From IMG/VR virus record IMGVR_UViG_3300025929_000001, positions 1 through 64,000 of that record: 64,000 nt of DNA, one strand, 5' to 3'. Source of the stretch: a virus. The translations under genes were made by a program, and so were the position numbers. The first letter of the stretch is position 1; every line of letters begins with the position of its first letter. A model generated the notes under the pieces. The model saw nothing but the letters and a program-made list of their open reading frames with translations, made no database searches and was not told the origin of the DNA. Positions 31,079 to 43,900 of this stretch are shown in pieces.

Positions 31079-31452
31079 TCCGAGACTTGGTGGCGTTTGC
31101 CACCTATCGCTTTTATTGGGGCGGCAAGGAGTCTGATGGTGCAACGAAGCAAGAACACGTTGACAAAGCCAAACAGAACGCCTTTGCCGCCTCTCTTATT
31201 ACGGATCAGACATTTGCAGACGTACCTGAAGAAGCGGATTGCCCTTATGAGCTTCAACACATTTGGGAATGGTTTTACGAGTTAGATTCAACCCGTATTA
31301 ATGGTATGTCGGCTGGACCGATAACCAATGTAGAGATCACAGCTTGGTCGGATGGTATGGGTTACGACTTACTACCAATCGAGCGCAAGGCATTACTTGC
31401 GGTAGATAGAGCGTTTCAGATGCATAACTCGAAACCGAAAGAGAAAACATAA
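30629..31452 (+). CDS. Tail assembly chaperone fusion (GT-type) by -1 frameshift
   Basis: Predicted 274-residue product: 146 residues of the G frame, then slip at 31060-31066 and 128 residues in the -1 frame. The -1 frame is open from 31039 to 31452 and, read from the slip, gives YEGLIRDLVAFATYRFYWGG, the usual start of the T domain. Without frameshifting this domain would have only a TTG/GTG start and no ribosome binding site, which supports a fusion. In other siphophages G and GT recruit the tape measure protein to tube subunits. Confidence 0.8.
31060..31066 (+). promoter_or_regulatory. Programmed -1 ribosomal frameshift site
   Basis: A-AAT-TTT in the zero frame fits X-XXY-YYZ: the Asn (AAT) and Phe (TTT) codons re-pair as AAA and TTT after a one-base slip. 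It lies 12 bases before the zero-frame stop, and the -1 frame is open only from 31039. Confidence 0.75.
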
Positions 31453-34400
31453 TGAGCACTCCAGGCGGCAACGGACCAGATACCAACAGCGAATTAGGTC
31501 TAAACGTATCCACGAATGCGCCAGAAGCGGCTGCACAACTGGATGCGTTCGGTACCGTTGTCGTCAAACTTATTGACAGTGTTGACAAGCTAGCAGCTAG
31601 CTTGGATAAACAAGCTGAGAAGCAAGAAAAAGCCAAGAAGTCTACAACCCAACTGACCGAAGCTCAGCGCGAGCAGCAACGTCAGCAGGCAGCGTCTTTG
31701 GAACTGCAAAAGCAAGCTGACAAAGCGGCTGAACAAGCACTCGCTGCGGGCGAAAAGCTGATTGCTCAACTGCAAGACGAGATTGCCACGTTCGGCATGT
31801 CGCGTCTGGAAGTCAAAGCATACCGCGCTGAGATCCTGGGCGTTAGCGAAGCTGCTGACCCATTGATTGCTAAACTGGAAGCACTTACCCGCGCACAGTT
31901 CGAGTTGACCACACAACAGCGCCGCGACATCGAAACCATGCGCGAGCAACAAGGCGCCTACGTCGCTCAGCAGCGGATGGTTGAAGACCGGGATATGTGG
32001 TTACACAACCAACGCGCCAAAGATTACGCTGATTATATTAGCTGGTGGGAAAAGACCCTGGCTACGGAAGATGCCAACCAAGCTAAGATGATGGAGATTG
32101 GGCAGTCGCGCGACCTCTGGCATCACGAGCAGCGTGCAAAAGACTACGCTGATTATATCTCATGGTGGGAAAAGACGCTTGCTGCTGAAGAAGCGGCATC
32201 TGCACGCATGATTGCTATCGAGCAAGCACGCGACGTCGAGCTCAACAACATGCGCAATGCGCAGATCGCAGCAGATGCAGAAGCGGCCGCTAAGCGTCAG
32301 GCAATCGTGGAAAACCGCGATATGCAGATGCACAACATGCGCACCAAGATGGCAGAGGATGAAATGAAGCTGGCCGAACGCCAAGCTATCAATGACATCC
32401 GCTACGCCGAGATGTCTACGTCTGCTAAGATCCGCGAGCTCGAGAAGCTTACCGCGTATCAAGCAGCGCATGCGGCGGGGTCAATCTCAGCAGAGACAAT
32501 GGCTAATAACTTTAGCCCCGCAATGATTAAGGATCTGCCGAACCTTAGCAACTATCGTCGTGAGCTGGATGCAGTTAGAGCATCGCTGGAAGGTGCAACA
32601 CACTCGACAGAAGGTCTGCAACTGACGAACAAGAGCTTTGCACGCGAACTGATTGTTATCGGTCACGAATTTGTGACAGGTAACTGGTCGCGTATCCCCG
32701 GTTCCATGATGGTGCTGGGCGAGCGAATGAACGCGGCTGCACTGCTGTTTAGCGGAATGGGCCTTGCTGCACTGAGCGCGGTCGTCGCCCTCGGCGGGTT
32801 CGTCTACGCTACTGCAAAAGCGATCGAAGCGCAGCACGAGATGAACAACGCGATGATCCTGACGAACAACTACGCAGGCATCACGGAAGGTCGCATAACA
32901 GGCATGGCTGCTGCAATCGCAAACAGCGGTCAAAATATTGCGATTGCTACCGAAGCAATCACCGCACTGACCGCAAGCGGCAAGTTCACCGCAGAGCAGA
33001 TCGGTACGATTAGCGAAGCGATTGTCAACCTGGAACGTACTACCGGTTACTCCATCGGTAACAGCGTTAAGAACTTTGAAAGCTTGCAAGTCAAGGTAGG
33101 TGACTCTGCAACTGCTATCCGGGACAAACTGCTCCAGTCTGTACTTAAACTGGACGAGCAGTTCCACTACCTCGACAGCACGATGATCAACCAGATCCTC
33201 ACATATACCCGCATGGGCGATATGCAGAAGGCATCTAGTGTGGCCACAGACCAGCTCACCGAAGCAACGAACCGCATGGCTCGCGAAGGTGAAGCGCAAC
33301 TCGGTTACTTCGCAAAGCGCTGGCTCGAACTGAAAGACGCTGTACAGCAAACGATTCACGCGATGGGTGAATGGGGTAAGACCCAGACCTCTGCAATGAA
33401 GGTTGGTTCGCTCTCCGCTGAGCTGGCTGCAATGGACGCTTCCCAAAATGCAGCACTCAGCCGCGCAGCGCTGCCCGGTCAGTCCGGTGGTGCAGCACAG
33501 ATCGAAGCAATGCGCAAGAACTTCGCTGAGCAGCGTGCTAAGAAGTCTGCTGAGCTTACCGCAGCCATTGAGCAGAACAATAAAGAAGTCGCAGACGCTG
33601 AGCGTCGCGGCCAAGAAACCCGTTTGCAATCACAGGTTAACTTCTACAAGATTAGCGACGAGCGCGATCGTGTAGCAATGGAACGTAAGGTCAAAGGCGT
33701 AACCGCCACAGAAGAAAAGATCGAGCAGTACATGACCCGCGTTAAAGCGGCTAAAGAATTGGAGAAGCTCAACGGCGTAGTTGATCCGCAATACTCCGAT
33801 GAAGCAGTTGCGCACCAAATCGACCTGATCAAACAAACTTCCGAAAAGAAAGCAAAGGCGGTTAGCGACGGTCGTAAGCAAACGCTGCTGATGAATATGG
33901 CGGACGCTGCTGCTGAGTTCAAGCTGTTGGAAGACCAGACCAAAGCGGAAGAAGCTCTGATTAAGAGCGACATGCGCACGAAGGAAATTACTACCGAAGA
34001 AGGGTACGCTAAGATCCGCGCAGGTCGTGAACAAGAACTGGTTGCGCTGGACAACACCTACGCCAAGCAGAAGAAAATCCTGGACGATTACAACGCCAAG
34101 GATGCTAAAGACGCTGCGGAGAAAGAACGCCGCCAGCATGCGCTGCTCGCTGCATACAACCTGACCAAACAAAAGATCAACGAAGCTATCGACAAAAACG
34201 ATAGCGACGAGGACTTAGCTAAGTACAAGGAAAAAGAAGCGCTGCTGAAGTCCATCAACAAGGAAGGCAAAGCCGTCACAGACAGCCTGCAAAAGCAAAT
34301 CGATAAAGAGCGTTTGCACAACGAAGAGATCGGTAAGACCAAAGAGCAAATCGAACTGGCTAAGAAAGCGCAGCAAGATGCAGAGGTCGCTGACTTGGAG

Positions 34401-37400
34401 AACCAAGCGAGCGCTTACTCGTTTGCTATCCAAAATCTTGCGCTGAACGAAGCTGAAAGGGAACTCTATACCGCCAAGCTGCAACAGATCCAGTCTGAGA
34501 TTGCACTGCGTAAAGACCTTGCTAACGTCCAGGCAGCAGGCGCAGGCATTGCTAGCGACAGCCCTGATGTTGTGGGCAAGCTTGCAGATGAAACCGCTAG
34601 GAAGTGGAAGAAGGCTGGCGAGGACATCAAGAAGTCGCTGCGGGATGCGTTTGGTGATGTTGGCGGTGCTATCGGCGACATGTTCAAAGTGTACGCTGAC
34701 GGTCAAGCTAACACCATCAAGATCAACGACGAGTACAACAAGAAACGTGCTGCCGCACTCGGTACCGAGAACATGCAGCAACGTCTGCTTGCTGCTGAGC
34801 AGGAAAAGGCCAACGAGCTTACCGCTAACCAGATGCATCAATGGGGCGGTATGGCGGATGCTGCGTCCAACTACTTTGACCAGTCCTCGACCGGTTACAA
34901 GACGTTGCATGCGGTTGCCCAAGTGTTCCACGCTGCTGAAATGGCGCTCATCATTGCCAAGCAAGTCCCGCTTGCGATCAACGCTGTGTTGGGTCAAGGC
35001 GCAGGCGATCCGTACACTGCCTTCGCTCGCATGGCTGCAATGGCGGCGGTTGTGACTGGTCTTGGTGTGGCCATCAGTGCTAGCCAGGCCGGTGCAATGC
35101 GTGAGGACGTTGCTAAGAAAGCGCAAGAAACTCAAGGAACCGGAACTGTACTTGGTGACAGCACCGCTAAGTCCAACTCGATCCAAAAAGCACTCGACCT
35201 TATTGGCGACAATTCCGACGTCACGCTGCGCTACACTTCGCAAATGGCGCAGTCGCTGAAGAATATCGAAAGCGGCATCGGTGGACTTGCTAACATCATC
35301 TTCCGCACTAGCGGCATGACGTCGGGTCAAAACTTTGGTGTTCAAACTGGTATCCTGGCCACTAACAAAGGCGACCCGATCGCAAATGCGCTTGGTCTGG
35401 GCGGCGTTGCAAGCACGCTCGCTAACATGACCCCATTCCTGGGCGGCATCATCAACAAGCTGCAAAGCCTTTGGGGTAAGACCGAGCAAAGCATCGTTGA
35501 CACCGGTCTGGAAGTTAAGGGTTCGATTAACGACCTGATGAACGGTACGGGTGTGCAGCAGTACGTCAACGTTGAGCAGAAAAAGACTAGCTGGTTCGGT
35601 CTGGTTAAGGACTATAGCTATAACACAGTCGAGCAGAACGCGGGTTCTGAGATTGCGCAGCAGTTTGGCACCATCTTTACCAACCTGAACAAGACCCTGA
35701 CGGCTGCCGGTGCAGCGCTCGGTATGGGTGGCCAGCGCCTGCAAGAAGCTTTGGCTACTACGCAAATCAGCGTTGACCCGACTAGCTTTAAAGACCTGAA
35801 AGGTCAAGAGCTCGTCGATGCGCTGAACGCAGTTGTCAGCAAAGCGTCCGACCAAGTCGCGCAAGCTGTATTGCCCGGCCTGGACAAGTTCATGCAAGTT
35901 GGTGAAGGCTACGCACAGACCGCGATTCGTGTGGCTACCGGTGCCGAGAAGGCGCAAGTATCCCTCCAGAAGCTGGGCATCAGCGCAATCAACTATGGTG
36001 ACATCGTCAACAAGCAAGGTGACGTTGCTGCGGAAATTGTGCGTCAGTCTTTGGTTGCACGCGAGACGAGCAGCCAGTTTATCATCTCCTGGAGCGGGAT
36101 GTTCAACACCATTGCTTACACGACCAGCGGCATCGGTGACATCATGAGCACCCTGAACGGTACTGCTGATGAAATGATTGCGACCTACAAGTCGCTCGTT
36201 GAAATCCGTCGTATTATGATGGCCACAAACAGCAATCCGAACAACAATCGGACGGGTGGCAACCTGACGCAAGCTACTGTCGCTGGTGCGGGTGGCGTTG
36301 AAGACCTTGCTAGCGGTACAAGGGACTTCCTGGACAAATACTTCTCGGATACCGAAAAGACCCGCATCGAAACGCAACGCTTGACGGAAGAATTTAACCG
36401 CCTGGGTCTGCAACTGCCGCGCTCCAAAGAGGAGTTTCGTTCTCTGCTGGTTGGTATCGACCAAACGACCGAAGCAGGTCAAGCGCTGTACGGTAGCATG
36501 ATTGTGCTGTCGGGTTCGTTTGCTGACCTGATGGACAGCGCTAAGAATGCTTCCGCTACGACCAACACCATCATTGACGACCAAATTGCTCGGGTTAACG
36601 ACCTGAGCGAGAAGGCGCAGCGTTGGTTAGCGGTTCGTAACAGCGCAAGTGATCTGCAAGACAGCCTTACCGAGAACATGGGCGGCAAGGTTGACACTAG
36701 CGCACGTCAGGAAGCTCTGTGGGCGATGCTTGCACAAGGCGACAAGATCAGCCCTGAGCAGCAAATCTCGCTGGCGACCGAGCTGCAAAATCTGATACTG
36801 AAGAAGTACCAGACCGAGAAAGCTAACGCGACCGACCTGCTGAATGTGGCTAAGTCGCTGCGTAGCTACCTGGACAGCTTGAAGGTTGGCGATCTTGCTC
36901 CGGGTACCAGTACCGAGAAGCTGAACGAAGCTAAGTCGCAGTACCAACTGACGCTGAGCAAAGCACAAGGCGGTGACGCAACGGCTGCGGGTGATCTGCA
37001 AAACAAGGCGCAAGCTTACCTGTCCCTGGCTCGTGATTACTACGCTTCGTCTGACCCATACAAGGAGATATTTGCTAGCGTCTACTCGTCGCTTGATCAA
37101 TACGCTACGACCGCAGAAAGCGCTGAGCAGTTGCAAGCTGAAGGCAATGCAATTGCCCAAGGCCAGATCGACGAGCTGAGCAAGCTGCGCGATATCGTAA
37201 GTGTGGTCATGGAGCACGCAGATACCAACTACGAACAAACCGTGACCGAGCTGCAAGCATCGCTCAACGCTCTGCAGATGATCAATACGTCACTGAATGT
37301 ACTGTCGACGGTACCAGACCTGCTCCGCGGTATGCCTGCGGAGCTGGCTGCGAACTTGCAGCAATCGCTTGGTGGTATCATCAACGCGGTTGGAAGTGCG

Positions 37401-37988
37401 AACGACCAAGCTGCAATCCAAGCAGCAGCCGTCGCAGCACAACAGCAACGGGTTCTGGATGCAGCAGCTCAAGCAGCACAGGCGGCAGCGGCCTCCGCAG
37501 CATCTGCTCAAGCAGCGGCAGCAAACGCAACAAACGCCTACGGTGGCGCACAGGTTCCGCAAGGGCCAACGCCGTTCTATCAACTGTATTTCCAACACGC
37601 AAACGGTCTGAACTTCGTGCCTTACGACGGGTATCAAGCTGAGTTGCATCGCGGTGAGCGAGTCTTGACAGCAGCGGAGAACGAAAAGTACACGTTCGAC
37701 AAAGTCTACAGGGCTCCTGACGATGAAAAGGTGTTGACCTCTACCGCGAACCGCAGTAGTATAGGTGCGGGACAAAATACTGCATCTAGTGGCGCTCTTG
37801 CCCAGGAAATCAAAGCACTCCGCGAAGAACTAGCCGCGTTGCGCGAAGATCAAGCTAAGCAACATCAAGAGTCTATTGCAACCAACTACGATGCGAACGA
37901 CCGGGCAGCTAACAAGGTCGCATCCGCAACGTGTGATGCAGCAGACAAAGCTAACTGGCAAAAGCGCTCTGCCGCGACACTTAGATAG
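31452..37988 (+). CDS. Tape measure protein
   Basis: 2178 residues, the second longest gene. The N-terminal 350 residues are charged helices that include two near-identical copies of AKDYADYISWWEKTLA. A hydrophobic segment (about residues 425-450) and another near 1170-1210 could insert in the host membrane. Long coiled coils fill about 680-1070. The C-terminus is Ala/Gln-rich (about 1985-2030) then charged. Applying 1.5 angstrom per residue predicts a tail near 320 nm. No lysozyme or peptidase motif was recognised. Start on TAATG with the frame above. Confidence 0.93.
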   Translation: MSTPGGNGPDTNSELGLNVSTNAPEAAAQLDAFGTVVVKLIDSVDKLAASLDKQAEKQEKAKKSTTQLTEAQREQQRQQAASLELQKQADKAAEQALAAGEKLIAQLQDEIATFGMSRLEVKAYRAEILGVSEAADPLIAKLEALTRAQFELTTQQRRDIETMREQQGAYVAQQRMVEDRDMWLHNQRAKDYADYISWWEKTLATEDANQAKMMEIGQSRDLWHHEQRAKDYADYISWWEKTLAAEEAASARMIAIEQARDVELNNMRNAQIAADAEAAAKRQAIVENRDMQMHNMRTKMAEDEMKLAERQAINDIRYAEMSTSAKIRELEKLTAYQAAHAAGSISAETMANNFSPAMIKDLPNLSNYRRELDAVRASLEGATHSTEGLQLTNKSFARELIVIGHEFVTGNWSRIPGSMMVLGERMNAAALLFSGMGLAALSAVVALGGFVYATAKAIEAQHEMNNAMILTNNYAGITEGRITGMAAAIANSGQNIAIATEAITALTASGKFTAEQIGTISEAIVNLERTTGYSIGNSVKNFESLQVKVGDSATAIRDKLLQSVLKLDEQFHYLDSTMINQILTYTRMGDMQKASSVATDQLTEATNRMAREGEAQLGYFAKRWLELKDAVQQTIHAMGEWGKTQTSAMKVGSLSAELAAMDASQNAALSRAALPGQSGGAAQIEAMRKNFAEQRAKKSAELTAAIEQNNKEVADAERRGQETRLQSQVNFYKISDERDRVAMERKVKGVTATEEKIEQYMTRVKAAKELEKLNGVVDPQYSDEAVAHQIDLIKQTSEKKAKAVSDGRKQTLLMNMADAAAEFKLLEDQTKAEEALIKSDMRTKEITTEEGYAKIRAGREQELVALDNTYAKQKKILDDYNAKDAKDAAEKERRQHALLAAYNLTKQKINEAIDKNDSDEDLAKYKEKEALLKSINKEGKAVTDSLQKQIDKERLHNEEIGKTKEQIELAKKAQQDAEVADLENQASAYSFAIQNLALNEAERELYTAKLQQIQSEIALRKDLANVQAAGAGIASDSPDVVGKLADETARKWKKAGEDIKKSLRDAFGDVGGAIGDMFKVYADGQANTIKINDEYNKKRAAALGTENMQQRLLAAEQEKANELTANQMHQWGGMADAASNYFDQSSTGYKTLHAVAQVFHAAEMALIIAKQVPLAINAVLGQGAGDPYTAFARMAAMAAVVTGLGVAISASQAGAMREDVAKKAQETQGTGTVLGDSTAKSNSIQKALDLIGDNSDVTLRYTSQMAQSLKNIESGIGGLANIIFRTSGMTSGQNFGVQTGILATNKGDPIANALGLGGVASTLANMTPFLGGIINKLQSLWGKTEQSIVDTGLEVKGSINDLMNGTGVQQYVNVEQKKTSWFGLVKDYSYNTVEQNAGSEIAQQFGTIFTNLNKTLTAAGAALGMGGQRLQEALATTQISVDPTSFKDLKGQELVDALNAVVSKASDQVAQAVLPGLDKFMQVGEGYAQTAIRVATGAEKAQVSLQKLGISAINYGDIVNKQGDVAAEIVRQSLVARETSSQFIISWSGMFNTIAYTTSGIGDIMSTLNGTADEMIATYKSLVEIRRIMMATNSNPNNNRTGGNLTQATVAGAGGVEDLASGTRDFLDKYFSDTEKTRIETQRLTEEFNRLGLQLPRSKEEFRSLLVGIDQTTEAGQALYGSMIVLSGSFADLMDSAKNASATTNTIIDDQIARVNDLSEKAQRWLAVRNSASDLQDSLTENMGGKVDTSARQEALWAMLAQGDKISPEQQISLATELQNLILKKYQTEKANATDLLNVAKSLRSYLDSLKVGDLAPGTSTEKLNEAKSQYQLTLSKAQGGDATAAGDLQNKAQAYLSLARDYYASSDPYKEIFASVYSSLDQYATTAESAEQLQAEGNAIAQGQIDELSKLRDIVSVVMEHADTNYEQTVTELQASLNALQMINTSLNVLSTVPDLLRGMPAELAANLQQSLGGIINAVGSANDQAAIQAAAVAAQQQRVLDAAAQAAQAAAASAASAQAAAANATNAYGGAQVPQGPTPFYQLYFQHANGLNFVPYDGYQAELHRGERVLTAAENEKYTFDKVYRAPDDEKVLTSTANRSSIGAGQNTASSGALAQEIKALREELAALREDQAKQHQESIATNYDANDRAANKVASATCDAADKANWQKRSAATLR

Positions 37989-37996
37989 GAAACCAA

Positions 37997-40900
37997 ATGG
38001 CCGACGTAATCCGCACAGTAACAGACAACGCATCATTCCAGGCAGCATGCAACACCGCGAATGGATTTGATTGCGTCGGCCAAGCGGCTAACTTTCGCAT
38101 TCAACTCACCAACAGTTTTGTTCCAAGTGGTATCAGCGTAGGTGCTGGAACCAGTAGCGATGACTATAAAGTCATTGTCGAAGCTGCACCCGGCATGGGT
38201 CACGCAGACCTTGCGAACACCGGCGCATACAACTACGGCAATCAGGGTATCGAACTGACGCTTAACAACGACAGCGCGATTATCGCTCATTCTGGTGTGT
38301 GGTTTCACAACCTCCGTATTACCTCCAATGCATATCACGGCTTTCTTGCGCAGAGCGGTGGCAATGGCGTATTACCACGCATCAACGAATGTAAGGTACG
38401 CTGTGAAGCATACGGCGCTATCGGTATCCAAGCATACCAGTCTCTTGAAGTCTACTCCTCATTGTTTGTGCGTAGCTCGACAAGCGGTGGCCCGCTGATC
38501 GACGGCTCCTGGAGCTTGACCGCATTCTTCAGCACGTTCGTACTCCTGCCAGGCGCTACCGCAGAGAAAGCGCACTCGGGCGGATGGGGCGGTCAGTACT
38601 CTGTCTTGATCGACAACCTGTATGTCGGTTTTGCAAACCCTTACGACGGTTCGTTCTGGTGCGTCAACAATTACTCGAACTACGGTAGCGCGAACAACTG
38701 CACAGTCGTATCCAACATTGTTGTTGATACGAGCAACGACTTCCGCGCAGGCTCCAGCGTCCGTGGCCTGGGTACTAGCGAGATGATATCCACGCTGGAC
38801 GGTCGCGGTAACAATCGCGGCAACTTCCCTGATCCAGGCGCAGTGATGTACAATCCGGCAGAAGCTGCTGCGATCCCAACCATCACCAGTCAAACATTTT
38901 CGAACGGTACGCTGACACTCAGCGGCACCTATACCAACAACGCCACGGGCGGATTGCTCGTTGTCGATCCTCTGTACCGGACTGCGGGCGTACCGCGTCA
39001 ACAAACCAGCAGCATCTCGATCAACTCCGGTAACAAGACGTTCTCAGTTACGCTGTCCGGTATGCCGCGTGAGATTTACCGCGTCCCCGTTATGCGGCTG
39101 TCGAACACTGGTGGCCTTGGCCCTAAAGCGACCGTCGGCGTCAGTGCAATCACGAACTACGTTGCGCTCGGTGCAAACCCAACTCCTCCGCCTACCATCC
39201 TGCAACCGAACCGGTGGCAGCCGGCATGGAGCAGCAGCACAAACCTCGGCGACCGCAAAGTCGAACATCGCCGCAACGGTCAAGTCCTTGCAACCTACGG
39301 TGAACTTGGCGATCTGCTCGGGCCCGACCAACGTTACGGCGGCACGCAGTTCCCACTCTTGCCAGGTGACGAAATTCTGGTCTACCCTGCACGCTATTAC
39401 AAAGCCGTCTGGTTCGGCATGCCTAGCGGTGGCGCTGGCGGTAATTCGTCAAGCCCGCTGACCGGTGTTACAGTTCGCGGTCTAACCATTAACGGCGAGC
39501 GTCCTGTTATCTGGTGGAAGTACCTTGACGGGACGGAAGGTCAATACGGTTACGCCAAAGGTAACGGCGCGATCTACGGTACGGGTGTCGTCTATGTAGG
39601 CTACACCGGCGACGGTTGTGTGTGGGATAACATTGACATTATCGACGTCGATGGTTGGACGGGTAAGTCGTTGCTGTACATCAACAACGGCGTTGAAGGC
39701 ATGGTTACGTTCAAGAACATGCGTGTTATGGGTGCTATCATTAGCGGTCATAACGGCATCCTGTCTGCGCATGGTACCCGTTGCGGTCTGACGTTTGAGA
39801 ACGTGGAAACTGCATACCTTGGCGGCGGTGCGACAACCCCTCCGGACATCAACGAAGCACTTGCGCATGGCTACTATATCACGCGTCACGAGCCTAACGC
39901 TCAAGGCGTGTACCCGCAAATTAACTTCAAAGGTTGTTACTTCCATCACGGCTGGTACGGTCACTTGCTGAAGGTTCGTAACCCGCAACTGACGGTTGAA
40001 GGCTGCTATTTCATGGGCGTCAACTCCAAAGCGTTTGGCGACTCGCTGACCCCAGACTTCTGGCGCATGCCTCAGTCGGGTGCAGCACCTTCTGTTAACG
40101 ACTCCGCAGAAGTTTCAAACCTGGATATGCCGAACGGCGGTACGCTGACGTTCATCAATAATGTGGTTGTCAAGAACTACACCGGTCGCGACGTTGGTAT
40201 ATTCTGCCTGAATTGGGGTGCTGAATCAAACATCGGTTGGAGCGGTGGCGAAGCTGGCGTCGACGGTAAAATTACCATCGAGAACAATACGTTTGTGGCC
40301 ATGTCGAACAAGGTGCGGGTTGAAGGCAGTAGCGGTAGCGCTGTCCCTCCGGTTCCCTTGGGCTTCTCCAATGGCCAAGACCATCCCACCAGTGATACAT
40401 GGCCACATGACCGCGTGCCTGTATCCATCCGGAACAACGTGTACGCGGGCTTCGTCGACGAAAGCTGGAAAGAACCAAGCGCACAAATCCTCACCATCGA
40501 CCAAATTAACCTGCCGGGTCGTGATAGCGGTGTGCCGTTCTCGCCGAAGGTCACGCAAGGTTCGATTGGTACTAATGGCGGTCAAGGTCGTCCGATGTAC
40601 GCTCACCGCACGTCCTGGGCTACTCGTACCGACACAAACAAGGGCGGTGTTGGCGACTTCCAAAGCACGCTGTCTGCTACGGGTAACGGTACCGGCCAAC
40701 TGCCGATGATAACCCCATTCCGCAACACAGATGCTCAAGCACTGTCAGGCGGTCAGAATGGCGCAGTGGCTTATCCGCTGCAATACGAATGGTCTGTAAC
40801 CGGTTCGTCTGCGGTGACTGTGAACAGCGGCACTGCTGGCGCTCAAGCTGACGAAGTTGTCCCATCTGGTAGCAGTGGCGGTACGGGTGGAACCGGCGGC

Positions 40901-43900
40901 GGTGGAACCACACCTCCTGATACGGGTGGCGGCACCACGGGCGCTCCAACAAACACGACGCAAGCGTCCGGAGCACCGGTCAACTTTACGGCTGCTAAAT
41001 TGTGGTCATTTGACACCGATACGCAAGGTTGGGTCATGGAGGGTTACGGCTCTCCGTCCGGCGGCCCTAACGTGTTCGACGTGCAGATGGGTACGCTGCG
41101 GGTCTTCCCGAACTACGCAGATAACGTTATCAAGTCGCCAGGTAGCTTGGGCGTGAATGGTGCCGCCAATCCTAAAGTGCAAGTTAGCGTCAAACGCGTC
41201 AACGGTAGCACATGGGAAGGCGGTTTGCGCTGGATCACTACTACCGACAGCAATTGGGACGACGTCAAGTATAAGCAGGTCAACAATACCATCAATTCGT
41301 CGGGTTACACGACGTTGGATTGGGACATGTCGACCATGACCAACTGGACGGGCGGCACCATTAGCCAGATTCGTCTTGACCTTGGCGTGTCACTGGACGA
41401 CGAATTCTTTGTTGACTGGATTGCTATTGGTGCAGCAGCCGCATCCGGTGGCGGAACAAATCCTCCAGGCAGCACTACGGGCACTGTCACCGTCGACCGC
41501 ACCAATGCGCTAGGCGCGAAGGTTATTGCCTTCTACCCTCTGAATGGTTCAGACGGTGAGATTGTTTCAGGTCTGCCTCTGACACTGGTTGCTGGTACTT
41601 ACGTCACGGACGCAACATACGGCAAGGTGCTCCAAGGTTCCACAGACCAAGTTGGCGCTACTATCAATCTTGACCTTAGCACTAAGAACCAGATCTCGTT
41701 CTCATTCCGTGCTAAAAACATAGGTGAGAAAGACATCTTCCAGCATGGCGGAAACTGGCAGCTCAACGAAAACGGTGGCGCAATTATGGTTTCCGGTAAC
41801 TTCGGAGGCGAATACATTGCTGGTGTCAACCATGGACGTAACGGATACGCGGGAACCGGCTTCCCACATCCTGGCGTAGACAGTGCTGCATGGAACTACC
41901 ACATCATTACCCTCGATAACACCAATAAACCTGAACCGTTTGCGACTTGGATGGTCAACGGTACCGAGCTGACCGAATGGAATAGCTTTGGTACTAGCGG
42001 CACATCGTTTAAATCCGGTCTGCTGGAAATCATGAAAACCAGCGGCGGTCAAATACAAAACCTAACGTTCTTTGACGGTATCCTATCATCAGCTGAACGT
42101 ACATCGCTCAACACAAACCCGTCACAGTATTACAAGGTCAATGTTACTAATCCGGGTGGCGGCACCGGTGGCGGAACGGGCGGTAGCGGCACTGTCACAA
42201 TCAATACGAGCAACGCGCTCGGTGCGAAGGTGCTTAAGTACTTCCCGTTCAATGGTGTCGACGGTGAGATCATTAGCGGTAACTCGCTTAACGTGAACAG
42301 TAACGGTCTGTTTATTACGGACTCGACTTACGGTAAAGCGCTCCAGCTCAATGGCGCTGGCCCTGCTGCGACCGTGAACGTCGACCTTAGCGGTCACAAT
42401 ACCATCACGCTCGCCTTCCGCGCAAAGAACATCACCAATGCTAGCCTTATCCAGCACGTTGGTGATCCGTACAATGCAAACTATACGACGGAGCATGGCT
42501 TCTTGGTTCGCGGTCGTGATACAGAGATTAACAACACGAACTTCTTTGTTACGAATCATGGTAGCGGTTGGTCTGCAACCCATTTCAACTACGACTACCG
42601 CAATCTGGACGATACCGGCTGGCATTACCATATTGTCACTCTTATCAACACCTTGGAAGGCGTGCCTCATGGAACGTGGTACACAGACGGCGTAGCTAAT
42701 ACCGTCAACGGCGGCTATGGTTCCGCTGGCTACAAGTTCATCAACGGTTTGATGTCCTTCTTGCTGACTGGTGGTGCAGCAATCCAAAACCTTGCAATCT
42801 TTGCAGACACACTCACGTCCGCAGAGATCACCAGCCTTAGCAACAACCCGGCACAACTGGTCAACGTCGCAACTACGGAAGGCCCGGGCTTCAGCATCTC
42901 GAGCGCGGTCATCCCTGATAACGCACGTAACACGATCGTCTTGCAACTTGGTGCTAGTCTGGACACGACGCACGCTGCGCCAGCTTTCAGCCAGTGGTCA
43001 ATCACTAACCACACAGTGACGTCCTACACCTACCCGAACGGCGCAAACAGCTTCATCGTAACGCTGATTATGAACTCGGAGTTTGCATACGGTGATGTGG
43101 TCAAGCTCAGCTACACGCGACCAACCGCTCCAGCGGGTTTCGCAACGACCGGTAACAGCTATCTGGTTAACACGACGAACTTCTCGGTTACAAACGCTAT
43201 CGCAGCGCCGGCAGTTGGTGAAGGTGCAGCAATCAGCGTCGTAAGCGCAACCATCACCAACGCTAACACGAACGCAATTGTGGTCGTGCTCAGCGGTAAT
43301 ATTGATACGTCGCATGCTGCTCCGCCTTTCGGTCAGTGGATTCTAACAGGTCGCACCGTCACCGGTTACAGCTATCCAAATGGTACTAGCGGTAACACAG
43401 TCCAACTGACGGTTAGCGGCGCTGCATTCGCCTATGGTGATGTAGTCACCTTGGGATATACGCGTCCGAGTGCTCCGGTCGGCTTTGCGGCTGCGGGTAA
43501 CAGTTATCTGGCGTCGTTCAGCAACCTTGCAGTGACGAATAGCATTCCGTCCGGTAGCGGTACGTCCGAAGGCACACCAATTACCATTCTCAGCGCAACG
43601 GTGAACAACTCGTCGCCTGGTTCTGTGTCCGTGGTGCTAAGCGACTTCCTGGACCGTTCGCACGCTGACCCTGCTTATGGTCAATGGGCCGTGACTGGCC
43701 ATAGCGTTACCGCATACGAGTTCGACCAGACCAACGCCAACAAGCTCAACTTGGTTCTAAACTCGCCTGTTGTGTACGGTACAACTCTGTCGCTCGGCTA
43801 CACCAGGCCTACAGCGCCCGCAGGCTTTGCTGCGTCGGGCAATCGGTACCTGTCGACCTTTTCGGGTTTGAGCATCACCAATAACGTTGCCTACGTCTAT

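Noticed and set aside
29333-31144. 603-codon minus-strand open frame across the tail tube and chaperone genes
   Set aside because: It runs through a terminator and two well-supported plus-strand genes; codon bias shadow.
34215-36584. 789-codon minus-strand open frame inside the tape measure gene
   Set aside because: It lies wholly opposite a clear gene with strong codon bias, which keeps the antisense frame open. It has no ribosome binding site and no recognisable domain.
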